From Chromatiaceae bacterium (GTDB lineage Bacteria > Pseudomonadota > Gammaproteobacteria > Chromatiales > Chromatiaceae): a stretch of 64,000 bases of DNA. Below, piece after piece: positions 1-7,138 of this stretch. How positions within the stretch are numbered: the stretch's first letter is position 1; every line of letters starts with the position of its first letter. The notes beneath the pieces were generated by a model. It was not told the origin of the DNA and did no database searches. It saw nothing but the letters and a program-made list of their open reading frames with translations. Position numbers and translations under genes: made by a program. The stretch spans positions 62,001-126,000 of the forward strand of contig JAJDNF010000033.1 of NCBI GenBank assembly GCA_022340805.1, given 5' to 3'.

Positions 1-129
1 ACCAAGCTGGTAGAGTTCAGCAGCGCCTTCGCACGCTATCATTTCGAGTTCGCGCGCACCGAACAGGACGAGGCGACAGAGGATGGCCGCCCCGGCGATG
101 AGTTCAGCGATCTCTGGGCCAATCTGTGA
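1..129 (+). CDS. C-terminal end of an unidentified protein (5' truncated by window)
   Basis: An open frame runs in from the left edge and ends at TGA 127-129, giving the last 42 residues of a protein that ends ...SDLWANL. The tail is acidic (DEATEDGRPGDEF). It lies 8 nt before the start of the FimX-like gene, and the Shine-Dalgarno of that gene overlaps its stop codon, so the two are probably co-transcribed. I do not recognise the family from this fragment. Confidence 0.6.
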   Translation, partial: TKLVEFSSAFARYHFEFARTEQDEATEDGRPGDEFSDLWANL

Positions 130-137
130 GGTGATGC

Positions 138-2324
138 ATGCTTGGCTCATGTTCTGCGAATCATCAAGCCGGACGATTTGACGACGAGGATAAAGGACCT
201 ATGGCTGGCCAACCCGAACGAGCGGTGCAACCTCTGGAAGTCGCGGGCAACCCGGTTGAGATGCTGGTCATTGGGTGTGCGCTGGGCGTCGCAGACGGAT
301 TCGCCAACGCGCTGCGCAATCAGGGGCAGGCCGCCCACCTCAAAACAGCAGAGACCCTCGAGTCACTCGAGCAGCAACTGACAAGTGGTCACTGCGGCCT
401 GGTGGTGCTGAACGCAGAGGCAGCTGACCTGCCCGCTCTCCAGATAGTGACCAAGATCCGTGCAAACAACCCGCAGGCAAGCATCCTTCTGGTCGGCAAG
501 AACCTCGCTGCACACAAATTGTTCGCCATCGATCACGGCTTGCAGGACCTGATCGACATCGATGACGATGAACATATTGCGCTCGCTGTCCGGCGCGAAC
601 ACCAGACTCACATGCTGCGCCGGGACGTGCGGCGACTGCAGCGCCAATTGCTGGAGGCTGAAGAGCGCAGCAACCTTCTGGTACAGAGCTCGCGCGATGC
701 CATCGCCTATATCCACGACGGCATGTACCTGAACATCAACCAGGCCTACCTGGATATGTTTGGTTACGAATCCGCCGATGAACTGGACGGCCTGCCGATT
801 ATGGATATGATCGACGCCGAATCGCGTGGCAACTTCAAGATGGCGCTGCGCAAGGTCAGCGAGACCGGAAAGCACACAGAGGAATTCCGCTGTGTCACCA
901 GTGACGGTCAATCATTCAATGCACGTATGGAATTTTCGCCCGCCACCATCGATGGCGAGAAGTGCACCCAGGTGATGATCCGTGACCAGAGCCAGAATCT
1001 GGCCCTGCAGAAGCGCATCGAGGAACTGACCAGCAAGGATGCCCAGACCGGTTTCTTCAACCGCCAGGCTTTCATGGAACGTCTCGAGGCGATGATGGGC
1101 GGCCCCGAAGCCACCGAAACAGGCCATGCACTGGTCCAGCTGTCGATCACCAATTACGCGGAAATGCGGGAAACCTGCGGATTCGGCTGTGCCGAACAGA
1201 TGCTGACCGAGGTGGCCAACGTGCTGGCCGCGACGGCTACGCGCGCGCACACCCTGGCGCGTTTCGGCGATCATGACTTCATGATCCTGTGCGATGACGA
1301 GGAACCTGCGCTGGAGGTGGCCGAGCGCTGTCTGCACAACCTGCGTGGCCACGCGTTCAAGAGCATCCAGGACTCGCCGGCCAAACCCGCCTACGCGATC
1401 GGCGTGACACGCACCGAAAAGGGTGCGGACATGAGTGCGCATGAGCTGATAAACCGCTCCTGCCGGGCAACCGGCATCGCCCGCTCCGAAGGCGAAAACC
1501 GCGTGGTTTTCTACAACGAACAGATGCCGGGCGACACCAAGCACCTTGCCGAGGCCGATGCCGCAGTCGTGAAGATGATCGACAATGCGCTCGCCAACGA
1601 CGGTTTCCGCCTGAAATACCAGCCCATAGTCAGCCTGCAGGGCGATACCCGCGAGAACTACTCCGTCTACTTGAGAATGATCGACCAGCAGGGCCAGGAG
1701 CTGGTGCCCGATGTCTTTCTCTCGCCAGCGAGCGATGCGAGCCGCCTGGCCGAAATCGACCGCTGGGTGGTGCGCAATGCGATTCGCGAACTGGCCAGCC
1801 ACCGCCGGGATGGCAAGAAGATCATCTTCTATATCATCTTGTCGCGCGCCGGCATCGAGGACGACTCGATGTTGCTGTGGATCTGCGACTGCCTGCGGGA
1901 ATTCCGCGCCAAGGGATCCTGGCTGGTGTTTCAGTTCCGCGAGAGCGACCTGCGCAACGCCCTGCAACCCGCCAAGGAACTGATCGTCGGTCTTAAGAAG
2001 ATCAACTGCCGGATCGCGATCAATAGCTATACGGACACGGATTCGACCGATGCCCTGCTCAAGCACCTCGACATCGACGTGGTCAAGCTGTCACCTGAGT
2101 TCATGCGAGGCCTGGCAACCGAGGCACAGCGGCAGGACCACATGAATACGGTAAACCGCAAGTTGCAGGATGCCGGCTACAAGACCATCGCCAGCAGCGT
2201 CGAGGACGCCGGCAGCCTCGCGATCCTATGGAATATCGGGGTGAACTACATCCAGGGCTATTTCCTGCAAGAACCGTCGAGCACGATCACCTTCGAGGCA
2301 GAGCACGAGGAACAGCTGCGCTAG
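138..2324 (+). CDS. fimX: FimX-like REC-PAS-GGDEF-EAL protein, degenerate c-di-GMP effector
   Basis: 728 aa. Domain order is a receiver-like N-terminus (about 40-155), a PAS domain (about 180-285), a GGDEF domain with the signature degraded to GDHDF (near 372), and an EAL domain with the signature replaced by VYL within YSVYLRM (near 507). This order, this length and loss of both catalytic signatures match FimX of Pseudomonas, a c-di-GMP-binding regulator of type IV pilus assembly and twitching motility. The ATG at 138 has GAGG six bases upstream; ATG 201 is an alternative. Family knowledge predicts c-di-GMP binding by the EAL-like domain without synthesis or hydrolysis. No pilus genes are visible in the window, so the functional link is inferred from architecture only. 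Confidence 0.75.
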   Translation: MLGSCSANHQAGRFDDEDKGPMAGQPERAVQPLEVAGNPVEMLVIGCALGVADGFANALRNQGQAAHLKTAETLESLEQQLTSGHCGLVVLNAEAADLPALQIVTKIRANNPQASILLVGKNLAAHKLFAIDHGLQDLIDIDDDEHIALAVRREHQTHMLRRDVRRLQRQLLEAEERSNLLVQSSRDAIAYIHDGMYLNINQAYLDMFGYESADELDGLPIMDMIDAESRGNFKMALRKVSETGKHTEEFRCVTSDGQSFNARMEFSPATIDGEKCTQVMIRDQSQNLALQKRIEELTSKDAQTGFFNRQAFMERLEAMMGGPEATETGHALVQLSITNYAEMRETCGFGCAEQMLTEVANVLAATATRAHTLARFGDHDFMILCDDEEPALEVAERCLHNLRGHAFKSIQDSPAKPAYAIGVTRTEKGADMSAHELINRSCRATGIARSEGENRVVFYNEQMPGDTKHLAEADAAVVKMIDNALANDGFRLKYQPIVSLQGDTRENYSVYLRMIDQQGQELVPDVFLSPASDASRLAEIDRWVVRNAIRELASHRRDGKKIIFYIILSRAGIEDDSMLLWICDCLREFRAKGSWLVFQFRESDLRNALQPAKELIVGLKKINCRIAINSYTDTDSTDALLKHLDIDVVKLSPEFMRGLATEAQRQDHMNTVNRKLQDAGYKTIASSVEDAGSLAILWNIGVNYIQGYFLQEPSSTITFEAEHEEQLR

Positions 2325-2337
2325 CCGCCAACGAAAA

Positions 2338-2355
2338 GGCCCCTTGCGGGGCCCT
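2338..2355 (+). terminator. GC hairpin after the fimX-like gene
   Basis: GGCCCC-TTGC-GGGGCC forms a six-base-pair perfect stem just after the stop codon, between two convergent genes. There is no good T-run after it, so it may be a weak or factor-assisted terminator. Confidence 0.4.
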
Positions 2356-2378
2356 TGGCTTCGCGTCCTGGATCCAGC

Positions 2379-2876
2379 TCACCAGGGCATGAAGGCATTC
2401 ATGAACGACATCGGTCTGCCTACACTGTAGCTGAGCCGCCCCATATCCGCCTGCATATTCTGCGTCGCGCGCCCCATGGTGTGCGTAGCATGGGTCATCG
2501 ACTGAATCGCACCGTCCATCGAATCGAGGTTGGCCAGCATCGGCTCCAGCGTGGCCACCTTACGGTCGATCGAATCCATGGTCACGGTCATCGCGCGAAT
2601 GTTGGCGGTGAGCTGGCCCATGTTCTCCGACACGTTCTGCATATTGCCCGCGAGCGTCGTCATGTTGGTGTCGACACTGATCGCCAGGTAGTGCACATCC
2701 TTGGCCAGGTTATAGATAAGGTAAAAGCCATAAGCGGCAAGAATGATGAACGCGAATAGGGAAGGATAAACGATTAATTCCCATCGACGCGCACTGGATT
2801 CGAAAACCTCTGACAGTCTTGCGTATTCCACGTCGGTGTCGATGACGCTGTCGGCGACTTCGTTGGCGTTGCTCAC
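2379..2876 (-). CDS. Single-pass membrane protein with coiled-coil tail
   Basis: 165 aa, GTG start with GAGGAT about six bases upstream. One transmembrane helix (about 36-58, YPSLFAFIILAAYGFYLIY) follows a short N-terminus. The rest is a methionine-rich amphipathic stretch with recurring NM/TM/SM pairs spaced like a coiled coil (about 65-150), reminiscent of methyl-accepting or laminin-like helices but without a signalling motif. It lies 134 nt beyond the TPR membrane protein and ParA genes on the same strand, so it may belong to that cluster. Function not recognised. Confidence 0.65.
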   Translation of the reverse strand: MSNANEVADSVIDTDVEYARLSEVFESSARRWELIVYPSLFAFIILAAYGFYLIYNLAKDVHYLAISVDTNMTTLAGNMQNVSENMGQLTANIRAMTVTMDSIDRKVATLEPMLANLDSMDGAIQSMTHATHTMGRATQNMQADMGRLSYSVGRPMSFMNAFMPW

Positions 2877-3010
2877 GAGGCATCCTCAACTGGGTTCATT
2901 CGTAGTTGCTAAAGTTACCATAAACTCGCGCGCCCAGGATATAAGAATAATTTGCGAAAGCGGCAGGGACGCGCGCCGACCGGGCAACTGGGTGTAACGC
3001 GTGCTGCGCC

Positions 3011-3748
3011 TCAGGGTCTCAGTTGATCGGCCCGAAGGTCACCATCAGCCTGAAGAATATCAATGACTTCGAGAAGCTTCTTACCCTCCCCCGCAGCCTT
3101 CAGTCGGACGCCCGCCTCGAAATAGGCATCCAGGGCCTGGGTCGGCTTACCCATCGACCGATAGAGATTTCCCAGCTCGCCAAATGCGTCGGCGTCTGCC
3201 GGATAGGCGCTGATCAGGATCATGTAGGCGGCCTCGGCGGCCTCGAAGTCACCGTTCCAGAACGCCCGTCGGGCCTGCTGCACAAGATCGTCGCGCGGTC
3301 TGGCCGACGGATCTGAGCGCGCCTCGTCCGAGGCCGGACGGAACGACCGATCCACCTCATCCGTACCTGGCGTCACGCCAAGGTGAGCCAAACGCGAGCC
3401 CTCATAGAGCGGCAGGCTGCCACCGATCAACCTGGGTGCCTTGTAGGCTGGCTCCGGTGCCTGCACGGCGACCGCCCCAGCCCGCGTCGCAGCCGGCTTA
3501 TGCGGCACCGCCACCGAGGCCGGATTCTTCAGCTCGGGCTGCTCCGGCGCGCTGCCTGGACCCCTCGTGACCACGTTGTCTGCGGGAACCTGCATGCTGT
3601 GCGTTGCCACCGGGGGCGCCTGTCGGACAGGCCCCAGCTCGATCACGCCAAACACCAGTAGTCCGGCCAACACGAACCCGGTCAGACTGAACAAGACCAG
3701 GTGGCTGGTCAGCCAGCCCAAGACGATCGAAACCAGGCTGATGGGCAT
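3011..3748 (-). CDS. Membrane-anchored TPR protein next to ParA
   Basis: The ORF track opens it at 3802, but the ATG at 3748 (MPISLVS) lies 8 nt past the parA stop and gives a tidy 245-aa product, so I prefer it; the longer form would overlap parA by 46 nt. Two hydrophobic helices at the N-terminus (about 2-40) form a hairpin anchor. A Pro/Ala-rich linker follows, then one or two tetratricopeptide repeats near the C-terminus (AFGELGNLYRSMGKPTQALD). The layout suggests a membrane-tethered scaffold possibly working with the upstream ParA-type ATPase. Specific role unknown. Confidence 0.65.
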   Translation of the reverse strand: MPISLVSIVLGWLTSHLVLFSLTGFVLAGLLVFGVIELGPVRQAPPVATHSMQVPADNVVTRGPGSAPEQPELKNPASVAVPHKPAATRAGAVAVQAPEPAYKAPRLIGGSLPLYEGSRLAHLGVTPGTDEVDRSFRPASDEARSDPSARPRDDLVQQARRAFWNGDFEAAEAAYMILISAYPADADAFGELGNLYRSMGKPTQALDAYFEAGVRLKAAGEGKKLLEVIDILQADGDLRADQLRP

Positions 3749-3756
3749 AAGAAGGC

Positions 3757-4392
3757 TCAGGCCAATATATCGGCGTACAGCACGGCGGCCAACGCGTTCC
3801 ACTCGGCCGCGCCCTTACCGCGCGGCTCCTGCTCGAACACCGTCAGGCCCTCACTAAACGAACGCCTGTATACCGTGCGCTGCGCAAGGCGGGGTTTCAG
3901 GTAGCGGATACCCGGCAGAGACACCAGCGCGGCCGCGGCCTCGTCAGACTCGCGGACCGCCCGGTGGGTATCACCCCGGTTGATGAATCCGAGCACCTCG
4001 GGCCTGTCTTTGCCGACAATCGAATCGACGAAACGCAGGAACCGCTGCGTGGACCAGATATCGGCCTGACTCGGCGGCACCGGCACCAGGACGCGGTCCG
4101 CAATCGACACCGCGAGCCTGAGATTGTCCATCGAGGCCGTGCCGACATCGATCAGGACCTCCTCGCGTTTGAGCAGGCCGCGACGGTCTTGCATGCGCGA
4201 GGCGTCCAACAGCTCAACCATCGGCTGAAAACCCTCCTCGCGCCTGACGTCGAGCACATCGGTCAGGGTAGCCTGGGGGTCTGCATCGATCACGGCGACA
4301 TCGCGCTCGGCCATCGCCAGCCAGATCGCGAGGTTGAAGGTAACTGTGCTCTTTCCTGACCCGCCCTTGAGGGTTCCGATTACCGTGATCAT
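3757..4392 (-). CDS. ParA/MinD-type P-loop ATPase (orphan)
   Basis: 211 aa with the deviant Walker A motif KGGSGKST at residues 9-16, a Walker A-prime region (VAVIDADPQATLTDVL) and a Walker B-like LIDVG. The length fits short ParA-like positioning ATPases rather than chromosomal ParA (about 260 aa). An AGGG lies about seven bases before the ATG. No parB or minC/E neighbour is present; instead it sits 18 nt downstream of an exported-protein gene and 8 nt upstream of a TPR membrane protein. By family it should dimerise on ATP and position a cargo on nucleoid or membrane; the cargo here is unknown. Confidence 0.85.
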   Translation of the reverse strand: MITVIGTLKGGSGKSTVTFNLAIWLAMAERDVAVIDADPQATLTDVLDVRREEGFQPMVELLDASRMQDRRGLLKREEVLIDVGTASMDNLRLAVSIADRVLVPVPPSQADIWSTQRFLRFVDSIVGKDRPEVLGFINRGDTHRAVRESDEAAAALVSLPGIRYLKPRLAQRTVYRRSFSEGLTVFEQEPRGKGAAEWNALAAVLYADILA

Positions 4393-4410
4393 TCAGGTCC
4401 CTAGTGGGTA

Positions 4411-5385
4411 TCAGCTGCCGCTACACCAACTGCAGGAATCCGCGAATCCGGAGTCCTCATAGGTTGTCACCCAGCCAGGCAGTTTGTGCTGGGTGGAATT
4501 GCCACCAACCTCGCCGCGCCACGCAACGCGTTCGTCGCCGCGCTGGCTGCGCCCATAAGCGGCCGGGCGGAACGCGACATCGGCGCGAAGGGTACTGCGC
4601 TGCGCGCCGGACACCGGCCGCCACTGAAAGCGATTCAGACCTGCCGGCGCAGGATTGAGTCCAGCCATTCGAGAACCAGGCACCTGCCACGCGGGCGCAC
4701 TGACGGTTCGGTATCCGTACTGTTGGGGAGCAGTATAGACGGGCGCCTGGTACGCGAACCGCGGGGCCGCCTGGGGAGGTCGGTCGGCCGGACGCCAACT
4801 GCCATATGCCGGCGGATAGCCAGCCGTACCCGGCCGGAATTCAGCCGTTCGGGGTGCCCCCGCAACCGGATACCGCGGCCACCCCTGAACGCCGGGCTGC
4901 GCCGTCCACGGCTGCTCCGCAGGACGCCAGGGGAGCTGGCGCACGAACACAGGCATTTGCTGCTGCCACGCCTGAGCCATGTCGCTGAATGGCTGAACCC
5001 AACCCGGCGCCGGGTACATCATAGCGGCAGGCATCTGCTGCGCCTGGTAGGACTGATAGGGCCGGTAATGCGGATAAGGCTGATAAGCATCCTGCACTCC
5101 GCGCATCGCCACCGGATAGTCACCGGTGTGCGGCGCAGCAGCCAGCTGCGGCGTGCGCTGCCGGGACTGCTGATAGGTCACCGGATACGCATATGGATTT
5201 GGTGCCGACCAGGGACGAAACGCCGGCACATTGGCGACCCGCTGCACGGGCGCGCCGGATGCCGAAACGAAACCGGACGCGGGCCGCCACTGCTGACCGA
5301 AGGCATACGCTTCGCTGCCCGGCAGGATCGCACTGGAGAAAACGACAATTCCACCAAAAACAATTATCTGTCTTGCAAACTTCAT
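4411..5385 (-). CDS. Exported Pro/Gln/Tyr-rich low-complexity protein
   Basis: 324 aa. A clear signal peptide (MKFARQIIVFGG...SEAYA, cleavage after about residue 28) leads into a long disordered segment rich in P, Q, Y, W and A with repeated FRP, WRP and YPP elements. The C-terminus carries two cysteines (CSWCSGS). GAGGA precedes the ATG by five bases. The FRP-rich composition resembles the two exported proteins immediately upstream (5486-6085, 6458-7051), though I see no long shared block. It ends 18 nt before parA, implying one transcript. Probably an envelope or extracellular protein; no enzymatic domain seen. Confidence 0.65.
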   Translation of the reverse strand: MKFARQIIVFGGIVVFSSAILPGSEAYAFGQQWRPASGFVSASGAPVQRVANVPAFRPWSAPNPYAYPVTYQQSRQRTPQLAAAPHTGDYPVAMRGVQDAYQPYPHYRPYQSYQAQQMPAAMMYPAPGWVQPFSDMAQAWQQQMPVFVRQLPWRPAEQPWTAQPGVQGWPRYPVAGAPRTAEFRPGTAGYPPAYGSWRPADRPPQAAPRFAYQAPVYTAPQQYGYRTVSAPAWQVPGSRMAGLNPAPAGLNRFQWRPVSGAQRSTLRADVAFRPAAYGRSQRGDERVAWRGEVGGNSTQHKLPGWVTTYEDSGFADSCSWCSGS

Positions 5386-5485
5386 CTTCTTCCTCTGTTA
5401 TTCCCGGGCCGCGGCGAACGCCACAACGTCAGCAAACGGGGGGCCAAAGAGCACTGTCGTGCGGGGCTACGCCAACGCAAATGAT

Positions 5486-6085
5486 TCACCACGTCGGCCA
5501 GTACCCGCCATATACCGCGGGCGGCGCGGTCCCGGTGCCGGGATACGGCATGTAGCCGGATGCATAAACCTGTCGATACCCGGGCGTGGCGCGCTGCATC
5601 TCCTCGTACGCCGGCTTGCGTCGGTGTGGCGCCGGGCGGAACTGGGATTGTAACTCTGATTGTCCGGGCTCCGATGTGCCGCCCGGTGGGTTCCCAACAG
5701 GCCCGTACAGGGACTGGCGGTCATCCGGTCTAAACCTCACGCCGAGGTGCTGCGCCGGCCTTGACGGGCCGACACTGCGCATCCCAGCTGCTGCCGGGGT
5801 TGCGCGACCGTACCTCGACTCCGACCCCAACACGGCCACGGTTCGGGGCCTGACTGCCGATGTCCTCGACCTTGCCTGGCCGGCGACCTGCTGGGGCCGC
5901 CAGCGTCCAACAGTGACCGCCGCCTCGCGGCGGTTCCACGGTCGAAACTGCGGTCGCTTTGACGGGGACGAATAGGCGGACCAGCTCGGATAGGCGGCTT
6001 GCGCCGCCGAAAGGGGCGCGATTCCCAGCGAGGCCAGGTTCGCAAGCCCCAGCACCACACTGATGGAAATCACCCGCGCTAGCAA
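5486..6085 (-). CDS. Exported FRPD-motif protein, paralogue A (TTG start)
   Basis: 199 aa from a TTG start with a perfect AGGAGG eight bases upstream; the longer track ORF (226 aa) has no such signal. Residues 1-30 form a signal peptide ending SAAQA. The mature part is basic and Pro/Arg-rich, with the blocks LGVRFRPDDRQSLYG, QSELQSQFRP and a C-terminal YGGYWPTW. All three blocks, and the signal-peptide length, are shared with the gene at 6458-7051. Its promoter carries DnaA-like and NrdR boxes identical in layout to those of nrdA. Function unknown; export to the periplasm or outside is inferred. Confidence 0.75.
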   Translation of the reverse strand: MLARVISISVVLGLANLASLGIAPLSAAQAAYPSWSAYSSPSKRPQFRPWNRREAAVTVGRWRPQQVAGQARSRTSAVRPRTVAVLGSESRYGRATPAAAGMRSVGPSRPAQHLGVRFRPDDRQSLYGPVGNPPGGTSEPGQSELQSQFRPAPHRRKPAYEEMQRATPGYRQVYASGYMPYPGTGTAPPAVYGGYWPTW

Positions 6086-6144
6086 AGTTGCCACCTCCTG
6101 GTTGACGTGCAGTCCACGCAGACAGGGATTGCATCGACGCCTGG

Positions 6145-6210
6145 CCACAATATATACCCTGCGCAATAGCTGTCAACCACAATATCTTGTGTATAAAAGC
6201 TGTGGAAAAC
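6145..6210 (-). promoter_or_regulatory. nrdA-like promoter with NrdR double box, upstream of exported paralogue A
   Basis: Read on the minus strand: DnaA-like boxes TTTTCCACA and TTATACACA, NrdR box 1 ACACAAGATATTGTGG (6177-6192), -35 TTGACA (6171-6176), 16-nt spacer, -10 TATATT (6149-6154) and a second NrdR-like box overlapping the -10 (6145-6160). Box-to-box distance is 32 bp, the spacing usual for NrdR. The 40 nt 6171-6210 are identical, in inverse orientation, to 22804-22843 upstream of nrdA. NrdR binding and S-phase-like control are inferred from this match. Confidence 0.75.
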
Positions 6211-6457
6211 CGTGTAGAAGCTGTGCGGGACCTGTGCAAGCCCCGTCCCTCAAGGCCATTTTTTTCAATCAATTCCGCAGCTTGTATGAATACCAAACGA
6301 CTGAAACAAGATGTGAATCCGCGCGCACCCCGCCCGGCCCAAGGCCGGCAGGGCCCCATCGCCGGCCCGACCACGGTATCGCGGAATCTTGACTTGTAGG
6401 ATCGTGAAGACGAAGCCATCCGAATATGGCCTGCCGGCTAAGGATGGCGGATATTCC

Positions 6458-7051
6458 TCACCACTCGGGCCAATGCCGCCCATAGCCCGGCAGCGGGGGT
6501 GGAGCCATCATCGGGTAAGGCAAGATAGGCGGTGGCAGCGATGGCGCCGACGATGCATCCTCGGCGCCATACAAGTCCTCATAGGTGCGCTTAGCCCTTT
6601 TTTCGGTCGGTCGGAACTGCGACTGTAACTCTAGCGACTGGGGATCGGTTGGCGTGCCACTGGTGGGCATACTGGGCTGGCCATAGGGCGATTCGCGCTC
6701 GTCCGGGCGGAAACGCAGGCCAAGTTCCTGGCCTCGTGTAACCGGTACGGCCTTGCGGGCCCCTGCACGGCCGCTCGGCGACACCGGTCCCCGGCCCTTG
6801 CGGTCGGCCAATACCCCAGGGGCCCGGCGCGGCTGCCAGGAGACCCACGCCGGCCGGTACGATCTGCGGCCGGACAGGGCAGACATCGGCGCGGCCTGGC
6901 GCGTGATTGCGAGGACCGGGCGAAACCGATGCGCGGACGCGACACCGTCAGGCGAACGACTCGCTTGGGCGGCAGACCAAGGCAAAACCGCGACATTGGC
7001 CAGGGTCACAAGCCCCAACCCAACAACGCTGTAAAGCAGCCGCGCGACCAA
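6458..7051 (-). CDS. Exported FRPD-motif protein, paralogue B (TTG start)
   Basis: 197 aa from a TTG start with GGAGGG about nine bases upstream; the track start (ATG 7111) lacks a ribosome site. The 30-residue signal peptide ends SAAQA exactly as in paralogue A. Shared blocks are LGLRFRPDERESPYG, LELQSQFRPTEKR and the terminal YGRHWPEW. It lies 87 nt downstream of the RND pump gene on the same strand and may be read from that operon; I see no NrdR-type promoter here. Highly basic and Pro-rich; no known domain recognised. Confidence 0.72.
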   Translation of the reverse strand: MVARLLYSVVGLGLVTLANVAVLPWSAAQASRSPDGVASAHRFRPVLAITRQAAPMSALSGRRSYRPAWVSWQPRRAPGVLADRKGRGPVSPSGRAGARKAVPVTRGQELGLRFRPDERESPYGQPSMPTSGTPTDPQSLELQSQFRPTEKRAKRTYEDLYGAEDASSAPSLPPPILPYPMMAPPPLPGYGRHWPEW

Positions 7052-7138
7052 GATACCTACCCTCCGGTACCGACTCCACCGTGCGGCACCCGTCTCAATA
7101 CAGGTCGGCATCGCCCGGTCGAATCTTTACGCCTGCCT

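Noticed and set aside
912-2066. 384-aa minus-strand ORF opposite the fimX-like gene
   Set aside because: Shadow frame with no recognisable domain; the plus-strand gene is well supported.
5730-6419. 229-aa minus-strand ORF across the exported-protein promoter
   Set aside because: Runs through the NrdR/DnaA promoter block and overlaps the supported TTG-start gene in another frame.
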